The notes beneath the pieces were generated by a model. The model searched no databases and had not been told where the DNA came from. It saw nothing but the letters and a program-made list of their open reading frames with translations. Shown piece after piece: positions 26,361 through 36,096 of a DNA stretch of 53,308 nt (position 1 is its first letter; each line of letters begins with the position of its first letter). The translations under genes and the position numbers were made by a program. The stretch is from Alectoria sarmentosa (taxonomy: Eukaryota > Ascomycota > Lecanoromycetes > Lecanorales > Parmeliaceae). Location of the stretch: assembly GCA_009733775.1 (NCBI GenBank), contig WOGZ01000234.1, positions 1 through 53,308 on the forward strand, written 5' to 3'.

Positions 26361-26929
26361 AATTCGATATTGTATTTATTTTCAATAAAATTCGAATGAA
26401 AAAAAATCTTTTTCATTAAAATTGAATTTTATAAATATATAATAATGTCTTTCAATTTATATAATGTTTTTATAACATTTTAAACATTTATTAACGATAT
26501 ATTAAAATATTATTTCGATGTTTTTTGCAAAACGAATTTTGATAATATTTTCATTTATAACAATTTTTTAAAAAAACGCGGGTTTTGTATAAAAAAGATC
26601 TTTAAAAATTAATAATAAAGTAACTTGTATTTTAATATTAATAAATGCGATTTTCATATTATTCGAATTAAATATCTTGAATTAATTATTATTATTAACG
26701 AAATTAAAATAAATTTCAAAAAGATCGAAACGATCACGTAATAAAATTTTCTTTATTATATTAAAAATATGTAAACATTTACAAATTTTATTAATTTTCA
26801 TTAAAAGTTTATCTCGAAATATTTGAAAATTATCGTATTATTTATTAATTTTACTTATATCGAATAAAAAAAGAATTTTATATATTTTTAAATAAAAAAC
26901 GTTTTTAAATAACGCGCATTCGATGTTTT

Positions 26930-27180
26930 TAAAAAAGCGTTCATTATCGCATTCGTATTTGCTTATTTTAATTTAAATAAAAAAACGTGATTAAAGATTA
27001 ATGTCTTTAATTATATAATAATCGTCGTGTTGTTATAAATAAAAAACGATGAAATTTTAAAATTTATCGCATTTCTTTTCAAAAAGATGATTTTGATAAA
27101 ATATAAATATGATATTTATAATAAAGAACTTATAATTATAATTCGTATTTTCGAAAATAACATTTAAAACTCGCGAAAAT
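26930..27180 (+). pseudogene. Gypsy RNase H relic of element D
   Basis: One frame reads KAFIIAFVFAYFN, FIAFLFKKM, YKYDIYNKEL and IIIIRIFE. The Y-D-I-Y-x-K-E-L motif with the catalytic Glu is the hallmark of the Ty3/Gypsy RNase H domain and is preserved. Confidence 0.85.
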
Positions 27181-29375
27181 CTTAATAAAAAAACTTATTC
27201 AAATTAATTTAAATTATAAAAATATATAATATTTTACATTATTAAAATAATTAAATTTACGTCAAATTAAATAATTAAATTTTTATTAAAAATTAAATTT
27301 CGCATTATATATCGTTTTAAGAAATAAAATATTAAACTCGATAGCTTGATACGAAAAGTAAAAGATTTTTCGAAAAACGAAAATAATAATTATACGTAAT
27401 ATCGTTATTAATTTATTCTTAAAAACGATAATTTGAAAAAAGAAATAAAGAATATCGCTCAATTTGTTTATATATTAATAAAAGTAATAAAAAAATGTAA
27501 TTTATTTAATTACGATAATATACGAGTTTAACGAATATAACGATTTCGATAATAAAAATTAAATTATAAAATCATCATTAAATTTTTTAATAAAGGCTTT
27601 TAAAGAGAAATTAAATATTAAATTAAAAAAAGTCTTCGCTATTAAAGCTTCGAACTTATTATATTAAATAAAAATGTTTATAAATATAATAATGTTATTT
27701 AAAACATTATTCAAATGAAAATTTTGAATTAAAAAAACTTTCTTTCAACATTATCAAAAATAACGTTAAATTTAAATTGAGAAATTATAAAATTTATGCA
27801 AATTTATTATATATAAACAATAAACTTTATATATTAAACGATTCGAATTTACGTATTAAGATTATCAAGAATATATATAATATATCTTTTAATAAACACG
27901 CAATAAATCGTTTATTTATAATAAATTATTACGTTATTATTATTAATTTCGAATAATGAATTTAATAACACATTATATAAAAAGTTATCACTTTTATAAA
28001 AGATTAAAAACTTATCGTGAAAATAAAAAAGACTTATTTAAGCTTTTATTCATCTCGAATCATTATTAATATAATATTTTCATCGACTTTATCATTTTTT
28101 TATCGATTTGTTTAAAATATAATTACTTTTATTAACACGTTATAATCGTAATAAATAAACGTTTTAAAAAAAATTATGTTTTTAAACTCTCTCGAAATGA
28201 AAACGATTATATAAGTTTTTATTAAATAAATTTAACGAGAAAAAAAGTATTCGTTTTTTATTATATTTAATCGCGATATTTAATTCATCGCTTATTTTTT
28301 AAAAAGATTATATTATAAAATGAAAAAAAAATTATTGCTTTTTATTGCTTTTTATTTTAAAATAAACGATTAAATCGAAAATGCTAATACGTCGCTCGAA
28401 TAATTTTATAAATGTATATAAATTATAATTAAGATAATTAAATGAATTAATTTTTACTTGCGAAGTTAAAGACAAATTTTAATAATAACATTTTCATAAA
28501 TAAATTTCTTTTTCTTTTAATTAAAGAATATATTTCGCGATTAAAATTAAAACTTCTCAATTTTTAAGAGCAATTTATTAATTAATGAATTTATATAAAA
28601 AAATTCATCGATATTTTTATAAACAAAATAAATCGAATAAGATATCGCGTTAAATAATAATTTAAATAATTTCGAGCTTTATAAAAAAAGTAGATTAATC
28701 GATATCGTATATTTATATCGAAATTTATGATAAACGACATAATAATGTTAAATAATCGCAATATTAAAACGATTAAATTAAATAAATTGCTTAATTATAA
28801 AAATTTAAAACTTTTTAAAATTATTAAAGTATACGATAATTCGATATATTGTTTAAAATTATCAACATCGATAAAAAGATTACATTTCAAATTTTATTTA
28901 TAATTATTTTGTTTAAATAACAATGATTTTTTATTAAAACAATATATAATCTTATTATTATTTATCAACATCGACGAAAAAAATGAAATTTAAAAAATTA
29001 AAAAAATTCTTAAATTCAAAATCGATAAATAAATAAAGAATTTTATTATAAATAAAAAAATATATATTATATATAGAGTTAAATACATCGAATTAAAAAT
29101 TTACGATAATTGATTATAATAACTTTTCATTAATGCAATTAAAAACGTTAACTTAATCGCAAATTATTATCATTAATATTTAAATAAATTTAAATCTCAT
29201 TTCTCATTTAAAAATTCATTCGAATAAATTTTTTATTAACATTATTATTACATAATTATAACATTAATTTTTAATCGAATCACGTTATTTTTGAACGCTT
29301 ACATTAATAAAACATTATAATATCGACGTTATTATTAATTATTATCTCAAAATATAATATCGTCGTTATCATAAA

Positions 29376-29710
29376 TATTATCTCGATAACTATCTTCGAT
29401 TGCGTTAATTATTAATCATAAATTGCGAAGGTTTAAAATAAGTTATAAACGAATATTTTTAATTTTTATAACGTTGAAATATCGCTTTTTAAAAGAGAAG
29501 ATAATATTATAAACGTATTTTACATTTTTAATAAAATTAACTTTTTTTTAACATTATATCTCTTTAACATTATTCGATTATACTTAGCGTGTTTTAATAA
29601 AGACATTTATTTTTACATAAATGTCTTTTTTTTATATATATATATTTTATTTTCACTTAATTATCTTATTTAATATATTTATATAACTTAACTTTATGTT
29701 AATTTTAATA
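29376..29710 (+). repeat. 3' LTR of element D
   Basis: About 335 bp beginning TATTATCTCG (from TGTTA..) and ending TTAATTTTAATA. It aligns along its whole length to the reverse complement of 50,910-51,254, the LTR of minus-strand element G. Shared landmarks include TTTTTATAACGTTGAAATATCGCTTTTTAA and TATTTTACATTTTTAATA. It contains an 11-bp perfect inverted repeat AAAGACATTTA..TAAATGTCTTT (about 29,600-29,629), a possible hairpin. Confidence 0.8.
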
Positions 29711-30423
29711 GTATTTATTTAATTTCATTATTTTTAATTTATTATTACTTTCTATTAGGGCGAAACTTTATAGCGAGGGTATAATAAACTTTTATAAAAT
29801 CAAATAAAGCGTATCGACCATAAAGCGCGATACCTTCGATTCTTTTAACCTATAACCCAGTGATAGTCGAATTATTCTCACACTTTCGTTATAAACGAAC
29901 GATAATTTTATATTAATCTTTTTTTATATTTATAATTAAGAAAATGATAATAAAAAATAAAAAATGTTATATAAAAAAATTTATTTTATTATAATGTTTT
30001 TAAATTATAAAAATTAAATTAAATTATATAAATTGTTAATATTATTAATAATTTTATAAATTATAATTAAATTAACATTATTATCAAAAACTTATATATT
30101 ACGTTTTATAAATAAATATATTAATATTAACATTATTTTATATTATTTTCAAAAAATTATAAAAAAATTCTTTTATCAAATTTTACGATTCGTAACTTTA
30201 ATAAACGTAAAAAAAGTATAAATAAATATTAAAGTTTTTATTTCGAATATAATAATTATTATATATATATATATTTATTTAAATTTAACGTATTTTAATA
30301 AAATGTTTTATAATTATATAATCGATATTTAAATTTATATATAAATTTTTCTTATTAATTAACTTTTATTTATTATAATTATATATTTTAATATTAATAT
30401 AATATTAATATTATATTATTATA
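29711..30423. other. A+T-rich interval with a less-mutated patch
   Basis: Mostly featureless A+T-rich DNA. The patch 29,752-29,890 keeps G/C words (AGGGCGAAACTTTATAGCGAGGG, CGACCATAAAGCGCGATACC, TATAACCCAGTGATAGTCG) and looks like unique or late-arriving sequence that escaped RIP. It has no open frame, no tRNA-like boxes and no terminal repeats that I can see. Confidence 0.4.
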
Positions 30424-30567
30424 TATCATGATTTAGCTTTGCGTGAATAGATTTTCGCAAAAATCGTCGCCGATTAAATTAAAAGATCAAATTTCACATT
30501 AATCAGATGTGATTCTATTTTATTACTTAAAGTTTAAACGTAAACGCGTTAAACTGAAACTATAATA
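30424..30567. mobile_element. RIP-mutated solo LTR of the TRIM family
   Basis: 144 bp that align to the TRIM LTR with C-to-T and G-to-A changes throughout. TATCATGATTTAGC corresponds to TGTCACGGTTCAGC, GATCAAATTTCACA to GACCAAATTTCACA, GTGATTCTATTTTATTACTTA to GCGATCCTATCCTACTACTTA, and the end TGAAACTATAATA to TGGAACCATAACA. It is flanked on both sides by TTATA (30,419-30,423 and 30,568-30,572), a perfect 5-bp target duplication. Only one LTR is present, so the internal region was lost by LTR recombination. It lies about 120 bp outside the point where base composition rises into the gene island. Confidence 0.85.
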
Positions 30568-30967
30568 TTATAAAATTATATATTTATATATATTATTAAT
30601 ATAAATATATCTCAATTTTAATTTCAAATCATTTTAAATTTTACGCGCGCAAAAAATACGTTGTTTAAAAAAATACATCATCTTGAAATTGTTTTTTAAA
30701 TAGAGAAAAGAAGAGAAACAAGTAAATAAACAGCTCTTTGTAGCTATCGTCTTCCGTAAAGGGGTGCTAGAATCGCGGATTTTGTTTTAGTTTCTCAAGA
30801 CATGCGAAAATAGGGCTAAGCTAGTGCATTCCCGGGTGCCGAAAAACATGATCCCAATAGCCGTCAGGTTTCAGCTCTCCGTTCCTTCATTCTCAACCAC
30901 ATCTAGCATCAAGGAAGACTTCGACATCCCAATACTCTCAATCAATCATACACCAATATCTTTGAAA

Positions 30968-31627
30968 ATGCCTCGCTCTCGTGGAGGTAGCAGTGGCCGT
31001 GGCCGCCCTTCTGCACCTTCTCGACCTGCTGCTCCACCGTCCAGACCTGCTGTGATGCCTTCTCAACAATCCTCTCGAGGTGCCAGCACAGCAGCTCACC
31101 CTCCAGCCGGCACCCCGCAACCCAGTGCTCCCGCTCAACAGGGCAAGAGTCCTGGACTCTTCGGACAGATGGCCTCCACAGCTGCGTAAGGTTGTCCCCA
31201 CCCTCATGGTTTATCCCTCTGTCCGCAATCAATCGTCAAGTTGGACAATAATCCTACAAATTGAATCAAAGTAGATTGCATCGCTGACGTCATGATAGTG
31301 GTGTCGCAGTGGGTTCAAGTATCGGCCATGCCCTCGGAGGAATGTTTGGAGGGTCTAGCGCCCCAGCCGAGCAACAACAAACGGATGACGCTATAGCCAG
31401 CCACACCAACGAGAGCAGCTCACAGAGTAACGCGTGGGGTCCCCGAAGCTGTGAGACAGATGCAAAGACCTTTACCAAGTGTCTGGACGAAAATCAAGGC
31501 AACATGCAGATCTGTGGCTGGTATCTGGATCAACTGGTGAATACCATATGAAAGGTCGTCTCTGTCCAGGAACTGATGCTAACACTTTGTACAGAAAGCT
31601 TGCCAGCAAGCAGCCAGTCAGTACTAG
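30968..31627 (+). CDS. MIX17: MIX17/CHCHD2-10 family twin CX9C mitochondrial protein
   Basis: Exons 30,968-31,185, 31,299-31,536 and 31,595-31,627 give 162 residues. The start is the ATG opening MPRSRGGSSGRG, the usual N-terminus of this family; an upstream in-frame ATG at 30,824 would add 48 atypical residues. A Pro/Ser/Ala-rich basic N-terminus (1-60) is followed by GLFGQMASTAAGVAVGSSIG (63-82), the conserved Gly/Ala hydrophobic segment. The last part holds two CX9C motifs: C124/C134 and C145/C155. The second motif is completed across intron 2, which fixes that splice. Exon 2 starts at 31,299, because the acceptor ATAG restores the family sequence AGVAVGSS. Branch-like CTGAC and CTAAC lie before both acceptors. 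Family members fold in the intermembrane space through the Mia40 disulfide relay and affect cytochrome c oxidase and cristae. Convergent with the UBX gene. Confidence 0.93.
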
Positions 31628-32587
31628 AGAAGGCGGACTGAGCAATGGCTACCTAGGACAGCGATGATGGAAAGAGTACGCATCTGCAAAATCATAGGAG
31701 TCGAAATCACTCTCAGACTACTAGTCGTGGGCGGGCCAAACTTTGCGTGGATTTTACAGCAAAGATAGCTTTTTATTGATTCAGGAGCCATTGCCCCTTC
31801 TCTTTTGCCTTTGTGTTTAATAGAATCTCTCGGCAATCAATCCCACTCTATCCACAATGGCTGAGATGCTATGGTTCAAAGCGCTCTGATCCCTTTTTAT
31901 ATCTCTTACAGTCGTTGCCAGCACTACCGATCTACGAAATATCTGATTGATGAGCCCGTGCATCGAACTTGCCAGATTTGTGCCAGTGGGGCCTTTTAAG
32001 GGTGCTGCCGTAAAACGTCACAGCAAGTTAGACCGCTGATCTGAAGCAGGCAATAGCGAGGCGAACTCGTAGCTGTAGCTCGAAGACTGCACGGACTTTC
32101 GGGTCACTCGCAGTTACTGAATAATGTCATGTCTGTCTTGGAAGAAGTGCTCTGGTTCGGTTCTGCAATCGTCACTCTACGCGATCTTCTCTGCTTCCAT
32201 TACGGAAATGCGTGGTGTTATTCGCTTCTCGTTTTGCATACAGGCAGGCATATGAAGGTTTGCGGCATAATTCACGGTCTGTCAATCTTGGTATGACGAT
32301 GTGTCAACAGAGGCATGAAGCGGTCAGAGCTCAAGAGTTGCCCTGTATTCTTCCAGTACGCTTTGCAAGCAGCTTAAAGCTCTTTCTGCCATCAGCACAG
32401 TGCCATGAAGCATTTCTCAATCTCAGGGTAGTTGTCTTGGGGATGAAGCCAAATCTGGGATTGGACTGCGTACAAAAAATAACACTACATAGCTACTTCC
32501 CCTTGTTGGGCTGTAATTGCATGATCAATCCTGCCTATGCCGCCTCACTAACTGCATGTAAGCCATACGCAAGCTTTCATGATCCCG
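31628..32587. other. Intergenic region between convergent MIX17 and UBX genes
   Basis: 960 bp of normal base composition that holds the 3' untranslated ends of two convergent genes. A 150-aa open frame (32,212-32,664, +) and a 70-aa one (31,624-31,836, -) occur but show no family. The former overlaps the last UBX exon antisense. I see no gene here that I can support; an unrecognised non-coding RNA cannot be excluded. Confidence 0.5.
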
Positions 32588-34499
32588 TCATTCGTCTTTG
32601 TCCCTTGAATCTCGTCGTGGCTCAAAGTTCAGCTATGAAAATTAGTACCAGATCAATGGGATAACCATGAGGGCGCATTACCTGATTGCCATTGTATAGT
32701 TGGTGGCTGTCTTGATCGTCTCGTTGATCTCGTAAAGTACGAAAATTAGCACCCGATCCTGTCCCTGTTGCGTTGGGTTCGACGTTCATTTGCATCGTAG
32801 TATCATGGGCATCAGGTAGTTCACCTGGTGTCGTTGCTCTGCCAAGGCCTAGGAAGGTTCCAAGTGCTCCTATAACAATACCAGCACCGGCAGATACTAC
32901 GTTGTATCCAGCTGAAGCCCTTTTCGAAAAGACGCCTTGCCCACCACTGTAAGCAGCTGTAAAGTCCCGGACTGGAACTATGACAAGAGTGGCGCTAGGA
33001 GTAAGACCAAGAGACTGCAAGCTTTCTTCCTCTTCTGAGATAAGCAAGGTCCGATTTGGCATTGGCGTTAAAACCTGCTTGAATGTGTATGGTACGTCGT
33101 CGTCAGACTTTTGGTGGTCAACCCAGGGCCGGACATTGCCTCGTAGTGTCTGATCGGAGGGAAATCTGCATCGGATCGTGTTTCCGTCAAACAGTCGGAC
33201 TTGTACGGCGCACTCTTTGGATCTCGTTGATTTCGGAAAGTTGACTTCACTCGCCAGCTGCTGATCAACAAGTCCACCAGCCCCATCAGTCCCTTCGGCT
33301 TCTGCCTTGGCAATTGCTTTGCGACGCTCTTCCTTCTCTTTACGCTGAGCTTTGTCGTGCTCGATCTGTCTCAGAATTCTCTCCCTCTCCAATTTCGCCG
33401 CCTGTTGTCTTTCCCTCTGCTGTGCTGCATACGTAGCTTGTTTGGCTTTAGCCGAGTCCGGAGCGACAACCATAGCTTCTTTTCGAGCCTCTGCTTTGGC
33501 TTTCCGCTCTGCTTTCTCAGCAGCATCCTTTTCCATTTTGTCTTTCTCCAGCCTACTACGGCGATCAGCTAGTAGGTTTTGCACGGTTTGAGTGAACTGG
33601 CCGCCAGGAGAAGCTGAAGAGGGTGCTATGGACTGAATCGCATTTGAGGGAACAGCAGGTATGAGATCCGCATTTTGGTGACGTGATGTTGGCATGCTTG
33701 CGTGATCAGCTGTGTTGCGAGATGTGGACGGAAGGGTGTCAGGGTCAGAATTGAACGTGGTCGATTGAAGTAAAGGAGGTGGAGAAGCAGCCAAGCCAGG
33801 GCTAGCGGCGGAGATCGATGTGTCAGGCTGGTCTGAGGAGGAGTGAGCTGAAGACGACCTTGTAGCAAGAGTTGAAGCCCGAGTGACAGTCTGATCGGAG
33901 GTGTGTTGTATTATGGAAGGGCCTGTATTAGGTGTCGGCGAGTGAGCTGTACGTTGAGGCGGAGACGATCTGGAGCTCAAAGCCCTCAAGATTGCAGATT
34001 TGAACTGATGTTTTTCTGCTCCAGCTCGAAGATCAAGGACAAGCTGGCCGTTGTTTATCATGATGACTAGAATACAACTTCGGAGTTAGTAATGCTTATT
34101 TGAGAAAGTGTAATGAGCTTTGGAACACGTCTACGAAGTACACATTCCTAAGACATGCCTCCATACTCAAGGTTCGAACCCAAGAGGAAACATAGACTCC
34201 GAAAATACGTACAGGCGGGCAAGACTGGAACAGGGTAGTATGCTGCGAGATACTGGGCTTCTTGTGATCCGCCATTGATGCGGAGTGTGATCGCCTTCGC
34301 TATGAGAGCAGTGGTGATCTGCTCATCCTTTAAGAAGTCGTCTTCCCACATGGAGCTTTGTTCATCGTCACCTTGCTCCCAGCGATTAGCCAAGTTCAAG
34401 CAGAGTGTGGGGAGACGCACCCTTGACAAAGCAGGCCACGGACTTGGATTCGCTCATAGCTAGAGCAATGCCTGACTGTAGATCTCCGTCGAAAAACAT
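32588..34499 (-). CDS. UBX-domain protein, UBXN4/erasin-like
   Basis: Four exons on the minus strand (34,499-34,421, 34,371-34,213, 34,066-32,682, 32,632-32,588) give 555 residues. Residues 1-105 form a thioredoxin-like UAS domain (MFFDGDLQSGIALAMSESK start; EDDFL; NNGQLVLDL). A Ser/Pro-rich linker follows. A long charged coiled coil (about 246-336, rich in RKEKEER) precedes the UBX domain (about 363-445; ends LGLTPSATLVIVPV). A hydrophobic hairpin (about 466-488, AGAGIVIGALGTFLGLG) and a C-terminal YNGNQLNFEPRR complete the fungal family architecture. The last exon is required to obtain NFEPRR. UBX domains bind p97/Cdc48; the family relative erasin is an ER-membrane ERAD factor. The role here is inferred from architecture. 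Introns are 49, 146 and 49 nt. Diverges from SHY1. Confidence 0.9.
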
Positions 34500-34649
34500 T
34501 GTCGTGCTAGTATTTATTGGGAGGTTGCAAATGTAGGTAAATTAGACAGTGAGTGGAAGCAGATTAGTCCAGCGCCGGAAGGTTAGAGTGAAATCGTGCT
34601 ATACTTTTGCTATGCTGAGGCCAGTGCAGATTAACAAGTTGCAATTACC
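34500..34649. promoter_or_regulatory. Bidirectional promoter between UBX gene and SHY1
   Basis: Only 150 bp separate the two divergent start codons, so both promoters and 5' untranslated regions must share or overlap this interval. An ATTGG word at 34,516-34,520 is the inverse of CCAAT, but it lies very near the UBX start and may be chance. No TATA box is clear. Confidence 0.6.
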
Positions 34650-35786
34650 ATGACGACTTCACTGTTCGCTTTCCCCTTCTCGAAGTCTACAGCATTGAAA
34701 TTGCTTCGACCAGTCTTAAGGCCTCGAATATGCCTAAAATGCAAACAGCCATCGCCCTTCCAATTGAGATCTGCACACACGCCCGCTAATGACCCTTATT
34801 TCCAATCAATCGTTGACAACCCAGCTGAGTTAGTGAAGAGTGGCCAAAAGCATGGCCCAGGCCTGATTGTGCTCAGTAAATATCTCGGCCAGTCATGTAC
34901 CTTATTCTTTATCTAACAGCACACAGTTCTCATCCCAGTCATCTCATTTGGCCTCGGGACATGGCAGGTCTTCAGGCTTCAATGGAAAACAGACTTGATA
35001 GCGAGGTTCGAAGATCGTATACTCAAGCCCCCCCTACCCCTACCGCCACGTATAGATCTAGCTGCCGTCAAAGACTTTGACTATCGACGAGTTGTCACAA
35101 CAGGCTTTCTACGACATGATCAGGAGATGCTTATCGGGCCACGAGTACACGATGGCAATGATGGATATCTAGTGGTGACGCCATTACAACGCGAAGGAGA
35201 TGCATCGAAAATACTGGTGAACAGAGGCTGGATTCCCAAGAAGTTCAAGCGGCAGGTAGACAGGCAGGCAGGTTTACCCATCAAGGGAGTCACCATTGAG
35301 GGTTTACTTAGAGAGCCATGGAAGAAGAACATGTTCACGCCAGACAACAAGCCTGAATTAGGCGAGTTCTACTTCCCAGATGTTGAACAAATGGCAAAGT
35401 TTAGTGCAAGCGATCCTGTTTGGATAGAGGAGACCATGGGTGTGCCTAATACCGCGGCTTACTGTTCAGGTAACTGACGAACCTCCTAGCACCGGATCTT
35501 TTGAAAGCGTATGATAGAGAGGCTTTAGGAATCCCAATAGGTCGACCAGCTGAAGTGAATCTGAGGAATAACCACACACAGTATATCTTTACTTGGTAAG
35601 CAATGCCTAGGGATTTCACCTTTTACCACGCTACGAGCCAAATACAAGGTCGCGATTTCAAAAAACGCTAATACAGAATCGCTCAGGTACGCATTGTCGG
35701 CTGCAACAGCCATCATGTTCTGGATGCTAGTGAGAAAGCCGCCTCCAGATTCTATTAGGAGAATCCGTCAGAACAAGGAGTGGTAG
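34650..35786 (+). CDS. SHY1: SURF1/Shy1 cytochrome c oxidase assembly factor
   Basis: Exons 34,650-34,875, 34,927-35,439, 35,490-35,595 and 35,687-35,786 encode 314 residues. A basic, hydroxylated N-terminus (1-45) looks like a mitochondrial presequence. The first membrane segment (about 71-90) carries the signature FGLGTWQ. The intermembrane-space domain includes ILVNRGWIPK and the family tail AEVNLRNNHTQYIFTWY. A second membrane segment follows (ALSAATAIMFWMLV, about 284-297). This two-membrane layout and length are typical of SURF1. The third exon joins at 35,439/35,490: a nearer GT at 35,470 would leave a 20-nt intron, so the donor GTGTGC giving EETMAPDLLKAYD is preferred. The protein acts in early assembly of Cox1 and heme a delivery in the inner membrane. 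Convergent with CENP-T. Confidence 0.95.
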
Positions 35787-36096
35787 AGCTTTCGACTTCG
35801 AGACATTTGCGCGAAAGTCAGAGCAGGTACTCTAAGCGACTCCTCTCAAGGTTTTGTAAACAAGCGTTCTCTGCTAGGCTGTTAAATTTTGGGGCGCTTT
35901 CAATGGGATGCAAACGCTACGCGCAAGATGATATTCGTGGTATCCATGACACAAAAACGTGTGCTTCGTTCATGCGGATTTTGGGATGATGGCGGTCTTG
36001 ACGAGAAGAGCCTTCAAGCAATGGAGCTTCAAGCTCTAGGTCTCCGTTAGAGTACTGGGATTCGAAGGATATCGGCTGGTGGTTAACGAACTCTTG
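35787..36096. other. Intergenic region between convergent SHY1 and CENP-T
   Basis: 310 bp with normal composition holding both 3' ends. A 69-aa open frame starting in it has no family resemblance. I see no additional gene. Confidence 0.5.

Larger units (their letters stand above)
26021..29710 (+). mobile_element. Ty3/Gypsy chromovirus relic (element D), part 2
   Basis: RT resumes with NYRAFN and NRNALSLIKKTL (26,021-26,118), is cut by a 242-bp insertion, then continues with KFDIVFIFNKIRM from about 26,360. RT then shows FINDILKYYFDVF and NFDNIFIYNN (family Y-L-D-D-I-L-I-Y). RNase H is at about 26,930-27,180 (YDIYNKELIIIIRIFE). Integrase is at about 28,080-28,560. The chain ends in a chromodomain-type tail at about 28,790-29,210 (SIKRLHFKFYL; IIYRVKYIELKIYDN, with Trp codons now TGA/TAA). 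The 3' LTR is 29,376-29,710. Together with 17,371-18,700 this makes one element split by a nested insertion. Confidence 0.85.

Noticed and set aside
1..30690. Regional centromere, suggested by A+T richness and the nearby CENP-T gene
   Set aside because: Proximity to a CENP-T gene is irrelevant to centromere position, and RIPed retroelements explain the composition. CENP-A ChIP would be needed.
32212..32664. 150-aa plus-strand open frame downstream of MIX17
   Set aside because: It overlaps the last exon and intron of the UBX gene antisense, shows no domain, and has irregular composition. It is a chance frame.
35440..35489. Alternative SHY1 donor at 35,470
   Set aside because: It would leave a 20-nt intron, below any plausible size, and insert residues absent from the family. 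The donor at 35,440 gives a 50-nt intron and the conserved sequence.
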